DNA of 10,913 bases, taken from positions 1 to 10,913 of the forward strand of contig JBEKCQ010000126.1 in assembly GCA_050014795.1 (NCBI GenBank). Direction: 5' to 3'. Made by a program: the position numbers and the translations under genes. The notes under the pieces were generated by a model. That model ran no database searches, was not told the DNA's origin, and saw only the letters and a list, made by a program, of their open reading frames with translations. Below, piece after piece: positions 1-6,921 of the stretch (position 1 is its first letter; each line of letters starts with the position of its first letter). The DNA is from JALHUF01 sp050014795. GTDB lineage: Bacteria; Acidobacteriota; Terriglobia; UBA7540.

Positions 1-42
1 CGCCGGACGCGGGATTGCCCGCCGGAGGTATTGGCGCAAGCC

Positions 43-47
43 AGAGG
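43..47 (+). promoter_or_regulatory. Ribosome binding site of xerD
   Basis: AGAGG sits six bases before the ATG at 54. It decides that start over the in-frame TTG at 15, which has only a GGGA directly abutting it. Confidence 0.5.
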
Positions 48-53
48 CAACGA

Positions 54-953
54 ATGCCGCTGAGACCGTTGCCGTCGGAACTTGACACCTTCCTGAACTA
101 CATCCGTGTGGAAAAAGGGCTGGCGGACAACAGTATTGCCAGCTACCGTCGTGACCTCATAGAGTTCGTCGAATTCGTGTCTCGGGAGCGACGGCATCTG
201 GGGAAGGTCAGCCGCGAGGATATCCGCGCTTATCTCGCGTCCCTCTACCGCAGGGGGCTGGCAGCGCGCTCCGTAGCCCGGCATCTGGTTTCCCTGCGAG
301 GTCTGTATCGCTTCCTCCTGAAGGAAGGGAAGATGCGGAGCGATCCCACCGCTGAAATCGACGCCCCGAAGACCGGCCAGACTCTTCCAAAGTATCTCAC
401 TGTGGCCGAGGTGGATTCGCTGCTTCAGCGGCCCGACCCGGCCGGTCGCGCCGGCCTCCGCGACCAGGCGATGCTGGAACTGCTGTATGCAACGGGCATG
501 CGGGTTTCGGAGCTGCTGAATCTGCGCTGGGAAGACTTCGAGGTCAATCTCGGCGTGGTCCGTTGCCGCGGCAAGGGAAGCAAGGAGCGCCTCATCCCGG
601 TAGGGAAGTGCGCGCTGCGAGCCCTAGAGGCGTATGTGCAGCGGGGCCGCGAGCCACTGGCCAAGAAGCGAAGTTCTCCCTTCCTGTTCCTCAACCAGCG
701 CGGCGGACGGCTCTCGCGAGTGGGCTTCTGGAAAATCCTCGGCCGGTACGGCCGGGCGGCAGGTATTGCCACGACCCTCACGCCCCACGTGATGCGGCAT
801 TCCTTCGCCACGCATCTGCTCGAGCGCGGGGCGGACTTGCGCTCCATCCAGTTGATGTTGGGTCATAGCGATATCTCGACCACGCAAATCTACACGCATG
901 TCCTGAAAGAACGTTTGAAGCAGGTCTATCACGAGCACCACCCACGAGCGTAG
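54..953 (+). CDS. xerD: Site-specific tyrosine recombinase XerD
   Basis: XerD works with XerC at dif to resolve chromosome dimers near the division septum. An N-terminal SAM-like core-binding domain (about residues 8-95) precedes the catalytic domain (about 110-295). With the ATG at 54 the protein has 299 residues, and the full catalytic set is visible: R150 (GMRVSEL), K174 (GKGSKER), H245 and R248 (HVMRH), H271 (LGH) and the nucleophile Y280 (IYTH). This spacing nearly matches E. coli XerD. The C-terminal HHPRA ending is typical of XerD rather than XerC. I chose ATG 54 because AGAGG at 43-47 lies six bases upstream and the length fits the family. An in-frame TTG at 15 would add 13 residues. 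Frame 1 is open from base 1 to a TGA at 61-63, so the end of an upstream gene could overlap this start, but I cannot identify one. XerD versus XerC is the only real uncertainty. Confidence 0.95.
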   Translation: MPLRPLPSELDTFLNYIRVEKGLADNSIASYRRDLIEFVEFVSRERRHLGKVSREDIRAYLASLYRRGLAARSVARHLVSLRGLYRFLLKEGKMRSDPTAEIDAPKTGQTLPKYLTVAEVDSLLQRPDPAGRAGLRDQAMLELLYATGMRVSELLNLRWEDFEVNLGVVRCRGKGSKERLIPVGKCALRALEAYVQRGREPLAKKRSSPFLFLNQRGGRLSRVGFWKILGRYGRAAGIATTLTPHVMRHSFATHLLERGADLRSIQLMLGHSDISTTQIYTHVLKERLKQVYHEHHPRA

Positions 954-1050
954 GGAACAGGCTAGAGGGCAGGGGGAATAGGAAAAAAAAGAAAGACCTG
1001 GGCAATCTACCAGCGTGAACCGTTCCCTGTAACCTATCCCCTGTAACCTA
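952..1050. repeat. Intergenic purine/pyrimidine inverted repeat with a 12-nt tandem repeat
   Basis: The gap between xerD and cca has a purine-rich left half (952-996, with AGGGAAC at 952-958 and CAGGGGGAATAGG at 970-982) and a pyrimidine-rich right half. The right half holds CCCTGTAACCTA twice, at 1025-1036 and 1039-1050, a period of 14. GTTCCCT at 1022-1028 is the exact complement of AGGGAAC. CCTATCCCCTG at 1033-1043 pairs with 970-982 if two bases bulge. The transcript could therefore fold into a long imperfect hairpin. I recall similar G-rich motifs between genes in acidobacterial genomes, but could not check this. There is no clear uridine tract, so I do not call it a terminator. Confidence 0.6.
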
Positions 1051-1055
1051 AGAAC

Positions 1056-2423
1056 ATGAGCGACTACAACTTTCTGATGGAAAGTCGGCTTTCCCCGGAG
1101 CAGTTCCAAGTCCTCACGCATCTGGCGCGCCTTGCCCACGCCCAAGCGATGAACTTGTACCTGGTGGGGGGTGCGGTCCGTGATCTGACCTACGGGCAGC
1201 AGGTCATCCACGACCTGGATTTTGCTGTCGAGGGCAACCCGCAGAAGATCCTGCGTCGTTTGAACGCCAAACCTCGCGGCGGCGAACCGGCAACGATAAA
1301 CACCGCCAGCCTGCGCCTGGATACCAAGCTGAACGGGGCGGAAGTCAGTTTCACCAACGGGGTACGCGCGGAGATCGCCATGGCCCGGAACGAAATCTAC
1401 GCGAAGCCCGGTCGCCGTCCCCAGATCTTCCCCGCCACCATCTTCGAGGACTTGAAGCGCCGCGACTTCTCCGTGAACGCCATGGCGGTGTCGCTGCACC
1501 CGAACTCCCGTGGCCTGCTGCTCGACCCCACCAACGGCGCGGCGGACATCGAGAAGCACGAGTTGCGCTCTCTTCACAGCCGCAGTTTCCTCGAAGATCC
1601 CTCACGCCTGTATCGCCTGCTTCGCCTCGGCCTGCGCCTGGATTTCAAACCCGAGGAACGGACCAAAATCTGGATGGACACGGCTTTCCAGAATCGCGCT
1701 ACCGAACGCCTGGACCCGGAACAGCAGGGGCGTGAATTACGCGCCATCCTGCAGGAGGAGCACTCCGGGCGCGTCTTGAAGCTGCTGGCCAACCGCGGCT
1801 TGCTGGCCGGCTTGGACCGCAAGCTCGCGGCCGCCAAGTTGCCTTACGAGCCATTCGCCAAAATCCGCTCCACCATGCACACGGTGCCCGGCGGGGCTGA
1901 CGCCTTCTTCCTGAATTTTCATTGCCTGGTGGCCAAACTCGGCGGGGGCCAGAAGAATCGCTTGGCGAAGAAGATCATCGCCGAGCGCAAGACCATCAAG
2001 ATAGCCCTCGGCCTGGAGAGCGCAGCCCGCAAGCTGGCGCGCGTGCTGGCCAGCGCGAAGGCCGCCTTGCCCAGCCAGGTTTACACTCTGCTTTCCGGAC
2101 AGCCCCAACCTCTCCTGCTGTTCCTGCTGGTCAACTACCCGCAGGCCAAGATCCAGACGCGCGTGAAGAGTTTCCTCTTCAAGTACCCGCTTATCCGCGC
2201 CAAAGTGCCGCGCGCGGAACTGCTCACTTTGGGACTGGAGGCTGGTCCCAAGTTCGAGAGGATCGTGCGTCAGCTCTTCCTCGATGAGCTCGACGGGAAG
2301 ATCACGACGCACCAGCAGCTACTGAAGGAATTCCGCGCCCGGGCCGGGCTCAAGGAGCCGCCCGCCAAACCGCCCACCAAGCCGCACGCCCCCAAACCCG
2401 CGCACGCTGGCAAGAAGAAGTAG
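1056..2423 (+). CDS. cca: CCA-adding tRNA nucleotidyltransferase / poly(A) polymerase family protein
   Basis: This is a class II nucleotidyltransferase of 455 residues. Such enzymes add or repair the CCA end of tRNAs in the cytoplasm, or polyadenylate RNA. The head domain shows GGAVRD (38-43), the metal-binding D53 and D55 in HDLDF, and the third carboxylate E106 followed by R111, E113 and Y115. The nucleotide-selecting region RRDFSVNAMA is at 135-144 and the neck motif EDPSRLYRLLRLGLRL at 180-195. LDPEQQGRELRAIL (219-232) corresponds to the later neck motif. A C-terminal segment around 392-428 (LGLEAGPKFERIVRQL, LDGKITT) resembles the tRNA-binding tail of the family. The last 24 residues are a Pro/Lys/Ala-rich tail that looks disordered. 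No Shine-Dalgarno is visible before the ATG; M8 at 1077 is a weaker alternative start. Sequence alone does not separate CCA-adding activity from poly(A) polymerase activity. Confidence 0.88.
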   Translation: MSDYNFLMESRLSPEQFQVLTHLARLAHAQAMNLYLVGGAVRDLTYGQQVIHDLDFAVEGNPQKILRRLNAKPRGGEPATINTASLRLDTKLNGAEVSFTNGVRAEIAMARNEIYAKPGRRPQIFPATIFEDLKRRDFSVNAMAVSLHPNSRGLLLDPTNGAADIEKHELRSLHSRSFLEDPSRLYRLLRLGLRLDFKPEERTKIWMDTAFQNRATERLDPEQQGRELRAILQEEHSGRVLKLLANRGLLAGLDRKLAAAKLPYEPFAKIRSTMHTVPGGADAFFLNFHCLVAKLGGGQKNRLAKKIIAERKTIKIALGLESAARKLARVLASAKAALPSQVYTLLSGQPQPLLLFLLVNYPQAKIQTRVKSFLFKYPLIRAKVPRAELLTLGLEAGPKFERIVRQLFLDELDGKITTHQQLLKEFRARAGLKEPPAKPPTKPHAPKPAHAGKKK

Positions 2424-2495
2424 CGGAGGCTGCAGCCGGCCGGGCCGTTGCCCCTGCACCGAGCTGTGTGCCGCGGGCCTGGTATCCCCCACAAG

Positions 2496-2699
2496 AACCT
2501 GAGGCGGCGGCTGGTGCTGCCGAAGAGAATCGACCACTGGTCGCTCACGAGCTTGCAGCAGCGGCTGGTGAAGACGGGCGGACGCCTGATCAAGCACGCC
2601 CGATATTACTGGCTCCTGCTGGCGGAGAGTCACCTCGCGCGGCGGCTGTTTGGGGGCATGCTGCGAAGGACCGCGGCGTTACCATCACCAGCACGATAG
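2496..2699 (+). pseudogene. IS1380-type transposase, C-terminal remnant
   Basis: The frame ending at the TAG at 2697-2699 encodes about 67 residues that read like the conserved end of IS1380-family (DDE group 1) transposases: an NLRRRLVLP segment, then HWSLTSLQQRLVKTGG, a KHARYYWLLLAE stretch and a final RRLFGGMLRR. In intact elements this is the last part of a protein of roughly 400-500 residues. The N-terminal and DDE catalytic portions are absent, and the sequence directly upstream runs into the end of cca with no transposase-like residues. The frame can be extended to a TTG at 2448, but residues 1-16 of that extension show no resemblance. I see no terminal inverted repeat. The family call comes from recalled motifs, so it should be confirmed by search; that it is a fragment is clear from its length. 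Confidence 0.68.
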
Positions 2700-3021
2700 G
2701 CGAGCCGTAGATCGAAACAGATTTCGGTGCTGAGCGAGACTGGAGAAGGAAAGGTGTTTGAGGAATGGGTGGGAGAAGCGTCAGTTTTTGGCTCTGAGAA
2801 TTTGCCGCCGTCGTCGGAAATGCTCTGCACTCAAAAACCTGGCTGGAGGATTGCATGCTGACGGGGTTCAGTGTACGTTATCGGTCATCCGGGAAGTCAA
2901 AATGGAAATTCCGGGTTATACCTGCATTTACGGAAATCGTGTGGAGTGTTCGAATTTAGATGAACCAATTTCTTGTGCTTCACAATTTTACGCGTCGAAT
3001 GAACGAAATTGAGGCGTCACC
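2700..3021. other. Intergenic stretch without a recognisable gene
   Basis: About 320 bases lie between the transposase remnant and the AsmA-like gene. The sequence is visibly richer in A and T than the flanking core genes. One open frame (2758-3012, TTG start, 84 codons) has no ribosome binding site, no recognisable motif and an unlikely composition, so I do not call it. The stretch probably contains the promoter of the gene at 3022, and perhaps leftover ends of the insertion element, but no box or inverted repeat stands out. Confidence 0.5.
3011..3014 (+). promoter_or_regulatory. Ribosome binding site of the AsmA-like gene
   Basis: GAGG lies seven bases before the GTG at 3022. It supports this non-ATG start, which also places the membrane anchor correctly at the N-terminus. 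Confidence 0.5.
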
Positions 3022-4593
3022 GTGTCGCGACGATGGAAAATCGTTATAGGAATAGCGGCAATTCTCATCGTGGCTTTCGGCGCGCTGATGACGGTGACCG
3101 CCGTGTACATTTCGCGACATGCACGTGCTTGGGTGGTTGATTTCCTAACGCAAGAATTCAAGAGCGATGTCGAACTCTCGAGCTTCAAGGTATCCATTCC
3201 ATTCCCGTTGGTGCAAATTGAAGGCGAGGCCCTCGCGCTTCATTTTGAGGGACGCAACGACTTGCCTGCCATGATTGCGGTAAAACGCTTTACCGTGAGG
3301 ACATCATTGCCAGGTCTGCTGCGTATTCCCCGCCACATTCAATATGTTCATCTGGACGGTTTGCAAATCAATATTCCTCCACGTGGTGAGCGCGAATCCG
3401 AAGGCGCCGGCGGCGCCAGAAAAGCTATGAGCAAGTTCAGCTCAGTTCGCATGGATAACATCCTTTCCGAAAACGCCGTGTTAAAGATTCTGACCAGGAA
3501 ACCGGGCAAGGACCCACTTGAATTCGATATTAAACAGCTGAACTTGCATTCGACTGGCTCGGACGGAGCGCTGGCGTTTCGTGCAACACTCACCAATCCC
3601 ACGCCTCCGGGAGAGATTCTATCCACGGGCACATTCGGCCCTTGGAATGCCGATGCTCCCAGCCTGACGCCCGTCTCCGGCGAATACACGTTTGACAACG
3701 CTGATCTAGGCCACTTTCGCGGCATCGGAGGAATCCTTTCGGCAAAGGGAACTTACCAGGGAGTGCTGGAAGAAATTCAAACCGAAGGCGTCACCGATAC
3801 GCCGGACTTTCGCGTGACTCGCGCCGCACATCCGGTGCACCTCACGACGACATTTCATGCGACCGTGGATGGCACCAACGGCGACACGTATCTCCATCCA
3901 GTGGAAACTCATTTTGGGAAGACTATTTTGGTGGCCCAGGGAAGCGTCGAGGGTACGGCGGGCAAGCAAGGCAAGACGATCACCTTGGACGTCACCGGGG
4001 ACCAAGCTCAAATCGAAGACCTTCTCTTATTCGCGTTGAAGGAGTCTCCCGCCATGGCCGGGGCGATGCGCCTAAAAACCAAATTCATTCTGACACCAGG
4101 GTCGAGAGAAATTCCCGACCGCATGACCCTGAATGGGTCATTTGAAATTCCTTCCGCGCACTTTACGAGAGGTAGTATGCAACAGAAAGTCGATAACATG
4201 AGCAAACGCAGCCAGGGAGATCCTAAAAAGGTGGAGGATCTTCAGAGCCAGGTTCGTTCCGATGATGTTGCCAGCGCCATCAAAGGCAACTTCCGCATGC
4301 AAGACGGGACGCTCACCCTCTCACGGTTTGGATTCGCCATTCCTGGAGCCAACGTGCATCTAGATGGCACGTATAGTCTGGATCAGGAAAGTCTCGATCT
4401 GCATGGAAAGCTTGAGATGGAGGCAAGACTCTCGCAGACCACCACGGGAGTTAAATCTTTCTTGTTGAAGGCCGTCGATCCCTTCTTTTCAAAGAATGGA
4501 AAAGGCACTGTGCTGCCCATCAAGATCACAGGCCCGGTGAATCATCCGAGCTATGGGCTCGATCGGGGCCGTAAAGACAAAGCCAAGAACTAG
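3022..4593 (+). CDS. AsmA-like envelope protein
   Basis: The protein has 523 residues. A short basic N-terminus (MSRRWK) leads into one membrane helix at about 7-30, and the rest is predicted periplasmic. The body alternates short beta strands, as in the AsmA/TamB/YhdP group of envelope proteins, whose beta-groove folds are linked to lipid transport to the outer membrane. AsmA-like signs are the early VELSSFKVSIPFPLVQIEG segment (50-68), repeated 'basis' strands such as GALAFRATLTNPTP (182-195), and a C-terminal region (about 410-510) with the pattern GNFRMQDGTLTLSRFGFAIPG, GTYSLDQESLDLHGKL and a closing PIKITGPVNHPSYGLD. A charged stretch at 384-415 may be a helical insertion. The GTG start is supported by the upstream GAGG. 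GC content is lower than in cca or dnaE. The gene is shorter than classical AsmA, and its exact substrate cannot be inferred. Confidence 0.75.
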   Translation: MSRRWKIVIGIAAILIVAFGALMTVTAVYISRHARAWVVDFLTQEFKSDVELSSFKVSIPFPLVQIEGEALALHFEGRNDLPAMIAVKRFTVRTSLPGLLRIPRHIQYVHLDGLQINIPPRGERESEGAGGARKAMSKFSSVRMDNILSENAVLKILTRKPGKDPLEFDIKQLNLHSTGSDGALAFRATLTNPTPPGEILSTGTFGPWNADAPSLTPVSGEYTFDNADLGHFRGIGGILSAKGTYQGVLEEIQTEGVTDTPDFRVTRAAHPVHLTTTFHATVDGTNGDTYLHPVETHFGKTILVAQGSVEGTAGKQGKTITLDVTGDQAQIEDLLLFALKESPAMAGAMRLKTKFILTPGSREIPDRMTLNGSFEIPSAHFTRGSMQQKVDNMSKRSQGDPKKVEDLQSQVRSDDVASAIKGNFRMQDGTLTLSRFGFAIPGANVHLDGTYSLDQESLDLHGKLEMEARLSQTTTGVKSFLLKAVDPFFSKNGKGTVLPIKITGPVNHPSYGLDRGRKDKAKN

Positions 4594-4685
4594 CCAATCT
4601 TTATGCGACGAAACCGGAATCACCTTGGCGCTGGGCTGCCGTCACATGAACTACCGACCAAAGAAAGTTATGAGGCGGCGCTGGA

Positions 4686-6224
4686 CTAGTTGCGCTTGAT
4701 CCGGAGCGCGATGTCGACGGCGTGTTTAGGCGTAACGAGAGTCCGGTTGCCTCCCTGGTGGGTGAAAGCCTCCGTCTCCGCCACCGACCCCGACGCCGGA
4801 TCAATCCAATCGGCCCTGTAACTGCCAGCCGGCAGGTCCAGCAAGAGTTTCTCCACATAATTCCCGGGAACAACAGTGTAGCTGCTGTGCTGCTCACGAG
4901 TGCTATGGTGGAGATACAAGGCATATTGTTTCCCGGGTTCGCTGATGCCTCGCGCGAAGGCGTTGGCTGGCACACCGCCCACGATGAATTTCTTGTCCTG
5001 ATGCATCTTGATAAAGTCGAAGCTGTACATGAATTCTTTCAGGTTCTTCAGTGCGGTGAGGATTTGCGCATTGTCGGGCGTCTTTCCGGCAGGATTCTCG
5101 ACGGTGAAGACGCCGTTCAAGTGGTTGAACCCAGCGCCGCCGCCCACCATGAATTCCCACGCCTCCACCCGCGAAGCCGCGACCTTGTCGCCCTTGTACC
5201 AGAAGGGATAGTAGGCGGTTTCGTTGAATTCAATCGGCTTGTTGTGTCCGTAGAGGAAGTCAAGTCCCTTCATCCCGCCTATGTGAAGCCCGTCGGGCCA
5301 AACGTACTGCGTCACAATTAGGGAGAGATTGGGGTTGCCCGAGAAATCGAAGATTCCACCGATGTCGCCTTCCACCTGCTGTGCCACCAGGTGCTTCTGG
5401 GGCAGGCTGGCGTCGGTTTTGTTGACCAGTTCCAGCAGACGCGCAACCCAGGGAGCGGATGCCTCGATCCCGGTGCCGATGTCCGGCGCCTCATCGCATA
5501 TTTCGAGAATAACGTTGTCAAACCCGTTCACTTCCTCGGTGATCTTGCGAACGTAGTCTTCCTCCCGGCGCACCAGGTCCGGGTGCTTCAACGTCTGCGC
5601 GTCGCGATAATCGCACTTTCCCACGCCTTGAATGTTGTTCTCGTAAGACAACGGCGAAAGCGGCCAGGTGTCCGAATACTGCGCGTTGAAGAAGCAGATC
5701 TCCACCACAATGCCGCGCTCGGCAGCCGCGGAGATGAAATCCTTCAGGCGCGCGAAATACTCCGGATTCCACTGATCGAGGTCGAACTTGTTGCCGCAGA
5801 ATTGATACCCGGGCTCTTGGCTCCGCGCCCACGGCAGCACCAGGCTCCCGGGCTTGGGGCCCAACGTGTTGCCATTTCCGAATTTCCCCTGAGGCTCAAA
5901 CAGGAACCCCGGATAGATGCGCGTGTAGTTGAGTCCGTAAGACTTCAGGGCGTCGAAATAGGCGAGGTAATCAAAATCTTTGTTGACCACCGCTCCGTAG
6001 TGTTCGGCGGACGTGATCAGCACCGTCGGTTTTCCGTGAAAGATGAAATAGTGCGGATTATCGGGATGCACCCCGATGGGCCCCGTGCCAGTCTCCCCCG
6101 CCAGGGCCTTCGCCCCCGGCGTGGGAGCCAATACCCACAGGGCGCAAAGGCAGGGAACCAGAACAATCACGGCGAGCCTCCCGTAACTGTTCCGGACGCT
6201 GGTCTGCGATGATTTCAGTGCCAT
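4686..6224 (-). CDS. Secreted TIM-barrel glycoside hydrolase-like protein
   Basis: The product has 512 residues with a signal peptide: basic n-region to R16, hydrophobic core 17-33, and likely cleavage after AKA at 38-40. It would act in the periplasm or outside the cell on an unknown glycan. The region from about 48 to 400 reads as a clan GH-A-like (beta/alpha)8 barrel. Signs are an opening HYFIFHGKPTVLITSAEHYG (58-77), GLNYTRIYPG (97-106), a VILEICDEAP strand end (238-247) with E245 as candidate acid/base, and KPIEFNETAYY (329-339) with E335 as candidate nucleophile. The region from about 410 to 512 looks like a small C-terminal beta-sandwich, as in DUF4038/collagen-binding-type cellulase relatives. 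The acid/base motif reads Asp-Glu where GH5-like enzymes usually have Asn-Glu. ATG 6224 was chosen because GGAGGT precedes it and the signal peptide starts there. The frame stays open to 6740, but that part is a shadow of the membrane gene. It converges on the AsmA-like gene. The exact family is unsure. Confidence 0.72.
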   Translation of the reverse strand: MALKSSQTSVRNSYGRLAVIVLVPCLCALWVLAPTPGAKALAGETGTGPIGVHPDNPHYFIFHGKPTVLITSAEHYGAVVNKDFDYLAYFDALKSYGLNYTRIYPGFLFEPQGKFGNGNTLGPKPGSLVLPWARSQEPGYQFCGNKFDLDQWNPEYFARLKDFISAAAERGIVVEICFFNAQYSDTWPLSPLSYENNIQGVGKCDYRDAQTLKHPDLVRREEDYVRKITEEVNGFDNVILEICDEAPDIGTGIEASAPWVARLLELVNKTDASLPQKHLVAQQVEGDIGGIFDFSGNPNLSLIVTQYVWPDGLHIGGMKGLDFLYGHNKPIEFNETAYYPFWYKGDKVAASRVEAWEFMVGGGAGFNHLNGVFTVENPAGKTPDNAQILTALKNLKEFMYSFDFIKMHQDKKFIVGGVPANAFARGISEPGKQYALYLHHSTREQHSSYTVVPGNYVEKLLLDLPAGSYRADWIDPASGSVAETEAFTHQGGNRTLVTPKHAVDIALRIKRN

Positions 6225-6228
6225 GCTG

Positions 6229-6234
6229 ACCTCC
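6229..6234 (-). promoter_or_regulatory. Ribosome binding site of the glycoside hydrolase gene
   Basis: On the minus strand GGAGGT is followed by four bases and the ATG at 6224. It is the strongest Shine-Dalgarno in the window. It rules out the alternative in-frame ATG at 6272, which would bury this site inside the coding region. Confidence 0.75.
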
Positions 6235-6352
6235 GTAGCTAGCGGCTCTCCCGCGCGCGCGAGGTTGGCCATTCTGCCGATGTAAACTGCGCGCCAGCCC
6301 TGAAGGCGCGCCTGGAACAGGAGCTCAAAGCGCTGAAGTTGCCACTGGCGCA

Positions 6353-6439
6353 CTAGACCCGTTTGCGGCCGCGGGCTGTGCTCATTATCGCTAGTCCGAT
6401 TAACGCCAGGCCTCCGCCGGAGACCAGATTGCCGCGCAT
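6353..6439 (-). other. 28-codon frame continuing the small membrane gene after a TGA
   Basis: Directly after the TGA that ends the upstream small membrane gene (6442-6440), the same reading frame restarts with an ATG at 6439 and runs 28 codons to a TAG at 6355-6353. The peptide has a glycine-rich hydrophobic helix (LVSGGGLALIGLAIM) followed by a basic end (ARGRKRV), which fits a transmembrane helix with a cytoplasmic positive tail. Three readings are possible: a nonsense mutation or sequencing error splitting a 136-codon four-helix protein, a separate small membrane peptide coupled to the first gene, or chance. No separate ribosome binding site is visible. Confidence 0.45.
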
Positions 6440-6763
6440 TCAACTCGGCCCTGAACAAGGGATGACGTAGGTGAGGACACCGACAACCAGTACCATGCCC
6501 GCCAGGACCGTCGCCGCGCCGCCCACAAGCAGCGGGATTCGATGCCGCCCGAGCGAGCCGAGCACCCACAACCCGGTCACTATCATCACCGCCCCAGCCA
6601 GGACCCACAGCAACCCGCAGGCGCGTAACGCGGGACCGATAGAGGTCCACTCGGGCACGGTATCGCGCCCAACAAATAACACCACGAAGCCGAACATCAG
6701 CAACCCCGCCGCTACGGCAATGGCTACGACTATGCGCCAAGCTTTTTGAATCCCAGTCTCCAT
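6440..6763 (-). CDS. Small three-helix membrane protein of unknown function
   Basis: This encodes 107 residues, mostly membrane helices: about 10-32 (IVVAIAVAAGLLMFGFVVLF core), 47-69 and 76-101, joined by short loops containing GRDTVPEW and LGRHR. I recognise no family. No Shine-Dalgarno precedes the ATG at 6763. Instead a promoter-like pair (minus-strand TTGCGG, 17 bases, TAGAAT) ends ten bases before the start, so the messenger may be leaderless or nearly so. The gene is divergent from dnaE. The frame continues after its TGA into a fourth hydrophobic helix (6353-6439), so the annotated end may be a disruption. The hydrophobic periodicity, regular loops and placement against a promoter argue that it is a real gene. 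GC-rich sequence can, however, produce spurious hydrophobic frames. Confidence 0.55.
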   Translation of the reverse strand: METGIQKAWRIVVAIAVAAGLLMFGFVVLFVGRDTVPEWTSIGPALRACGLLWVLAGAVMIVTGLWVLGSLGRHRIPLLVGGAATVLAGMVLVVGVLTYVIPCSGPS

Positions 6764-6773
6764 TTAATGGTTG

Positions 6774-6802
6774 ATTCTATATCTACTCGCGTTGCGCCGC
6801 AA
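6774..6802 (-). promoter_or_regulatory. Candidate promoter of the small membrane gene
   Basis: On the minus strand, TTGCGG (6802-6797) and TAGAAT (6779-6774) are separated by exactly 17 bases. They match the sigma-70 consensus at three and five of six positions. The ATG at 6763 begins ten bases after the -10 box, so transcription would start within a few bases of the start codon. Confidence 0.45.
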
Positions 6803-6803
6803 C
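6791..6803. promoter_or_regulatory. 13-nt palindrome between divergent genes
   Basis: GTTGCG and CGCAAC are perfect inverted arms around a single central C. The site covers the -35 box of the leftward promoter candidate and lies about 120 bases before the rightward -10 box. That position fits an operator for a dimeric regulator acting on the leftward gene, but no regulator gene is present here. Confidence 0.3.
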
Positions 6804-6921
6804 TGATCCGGCGGTCGCACTTCCTCGACTTGCTTCGAGCCCGCCGGCGATGGGGACAGCGCCGCTACAGGTGCGAGAGACCAAAGCGCGCTCCCCTGCA
6901 CAACACCAGCGGGAGTTTTCT

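Noticed and set aside
2428..2443. GGCTGCAGCC and CCGGCCGG palindromes just after cca as a terminator
   Set aside because: The stems are short and overlapping and no uridine tract follows. GC-rich palindromes of this size are expected by chance here.
2758..3012. 84-codon plus-strand frame before the AsmA-like gene
   Set aside because: It has a TTG start, no ribosome binding site, no motif and a mixed composition. It fits a chance frame in intergenic DNA.
4594..4685. Convergent gap between the AsmA-like gene and the hydrolase as a bidirectional terminator
   Set aside because: I found only a GGCGCTGG direct repeat and no convincing hairpin or T-tract.
5391..6212. 273-codon plus-strand frame opposite the glycoside hydrolase
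   Set aside because: It is the antisense shadow of a gene that has a signal peptide, barrel motifs and a strong ribosome binding site on the minus strand.
6225..6740. N-terminal extension of the glycoside hydrolase frame up to 6740
   Set aside because: A signal peptide and a strong GGAGGT site mark the start at 6224. The extension is Arg/Gly-rich, lies mostly in another frame of the membrane gene, and has no motif.
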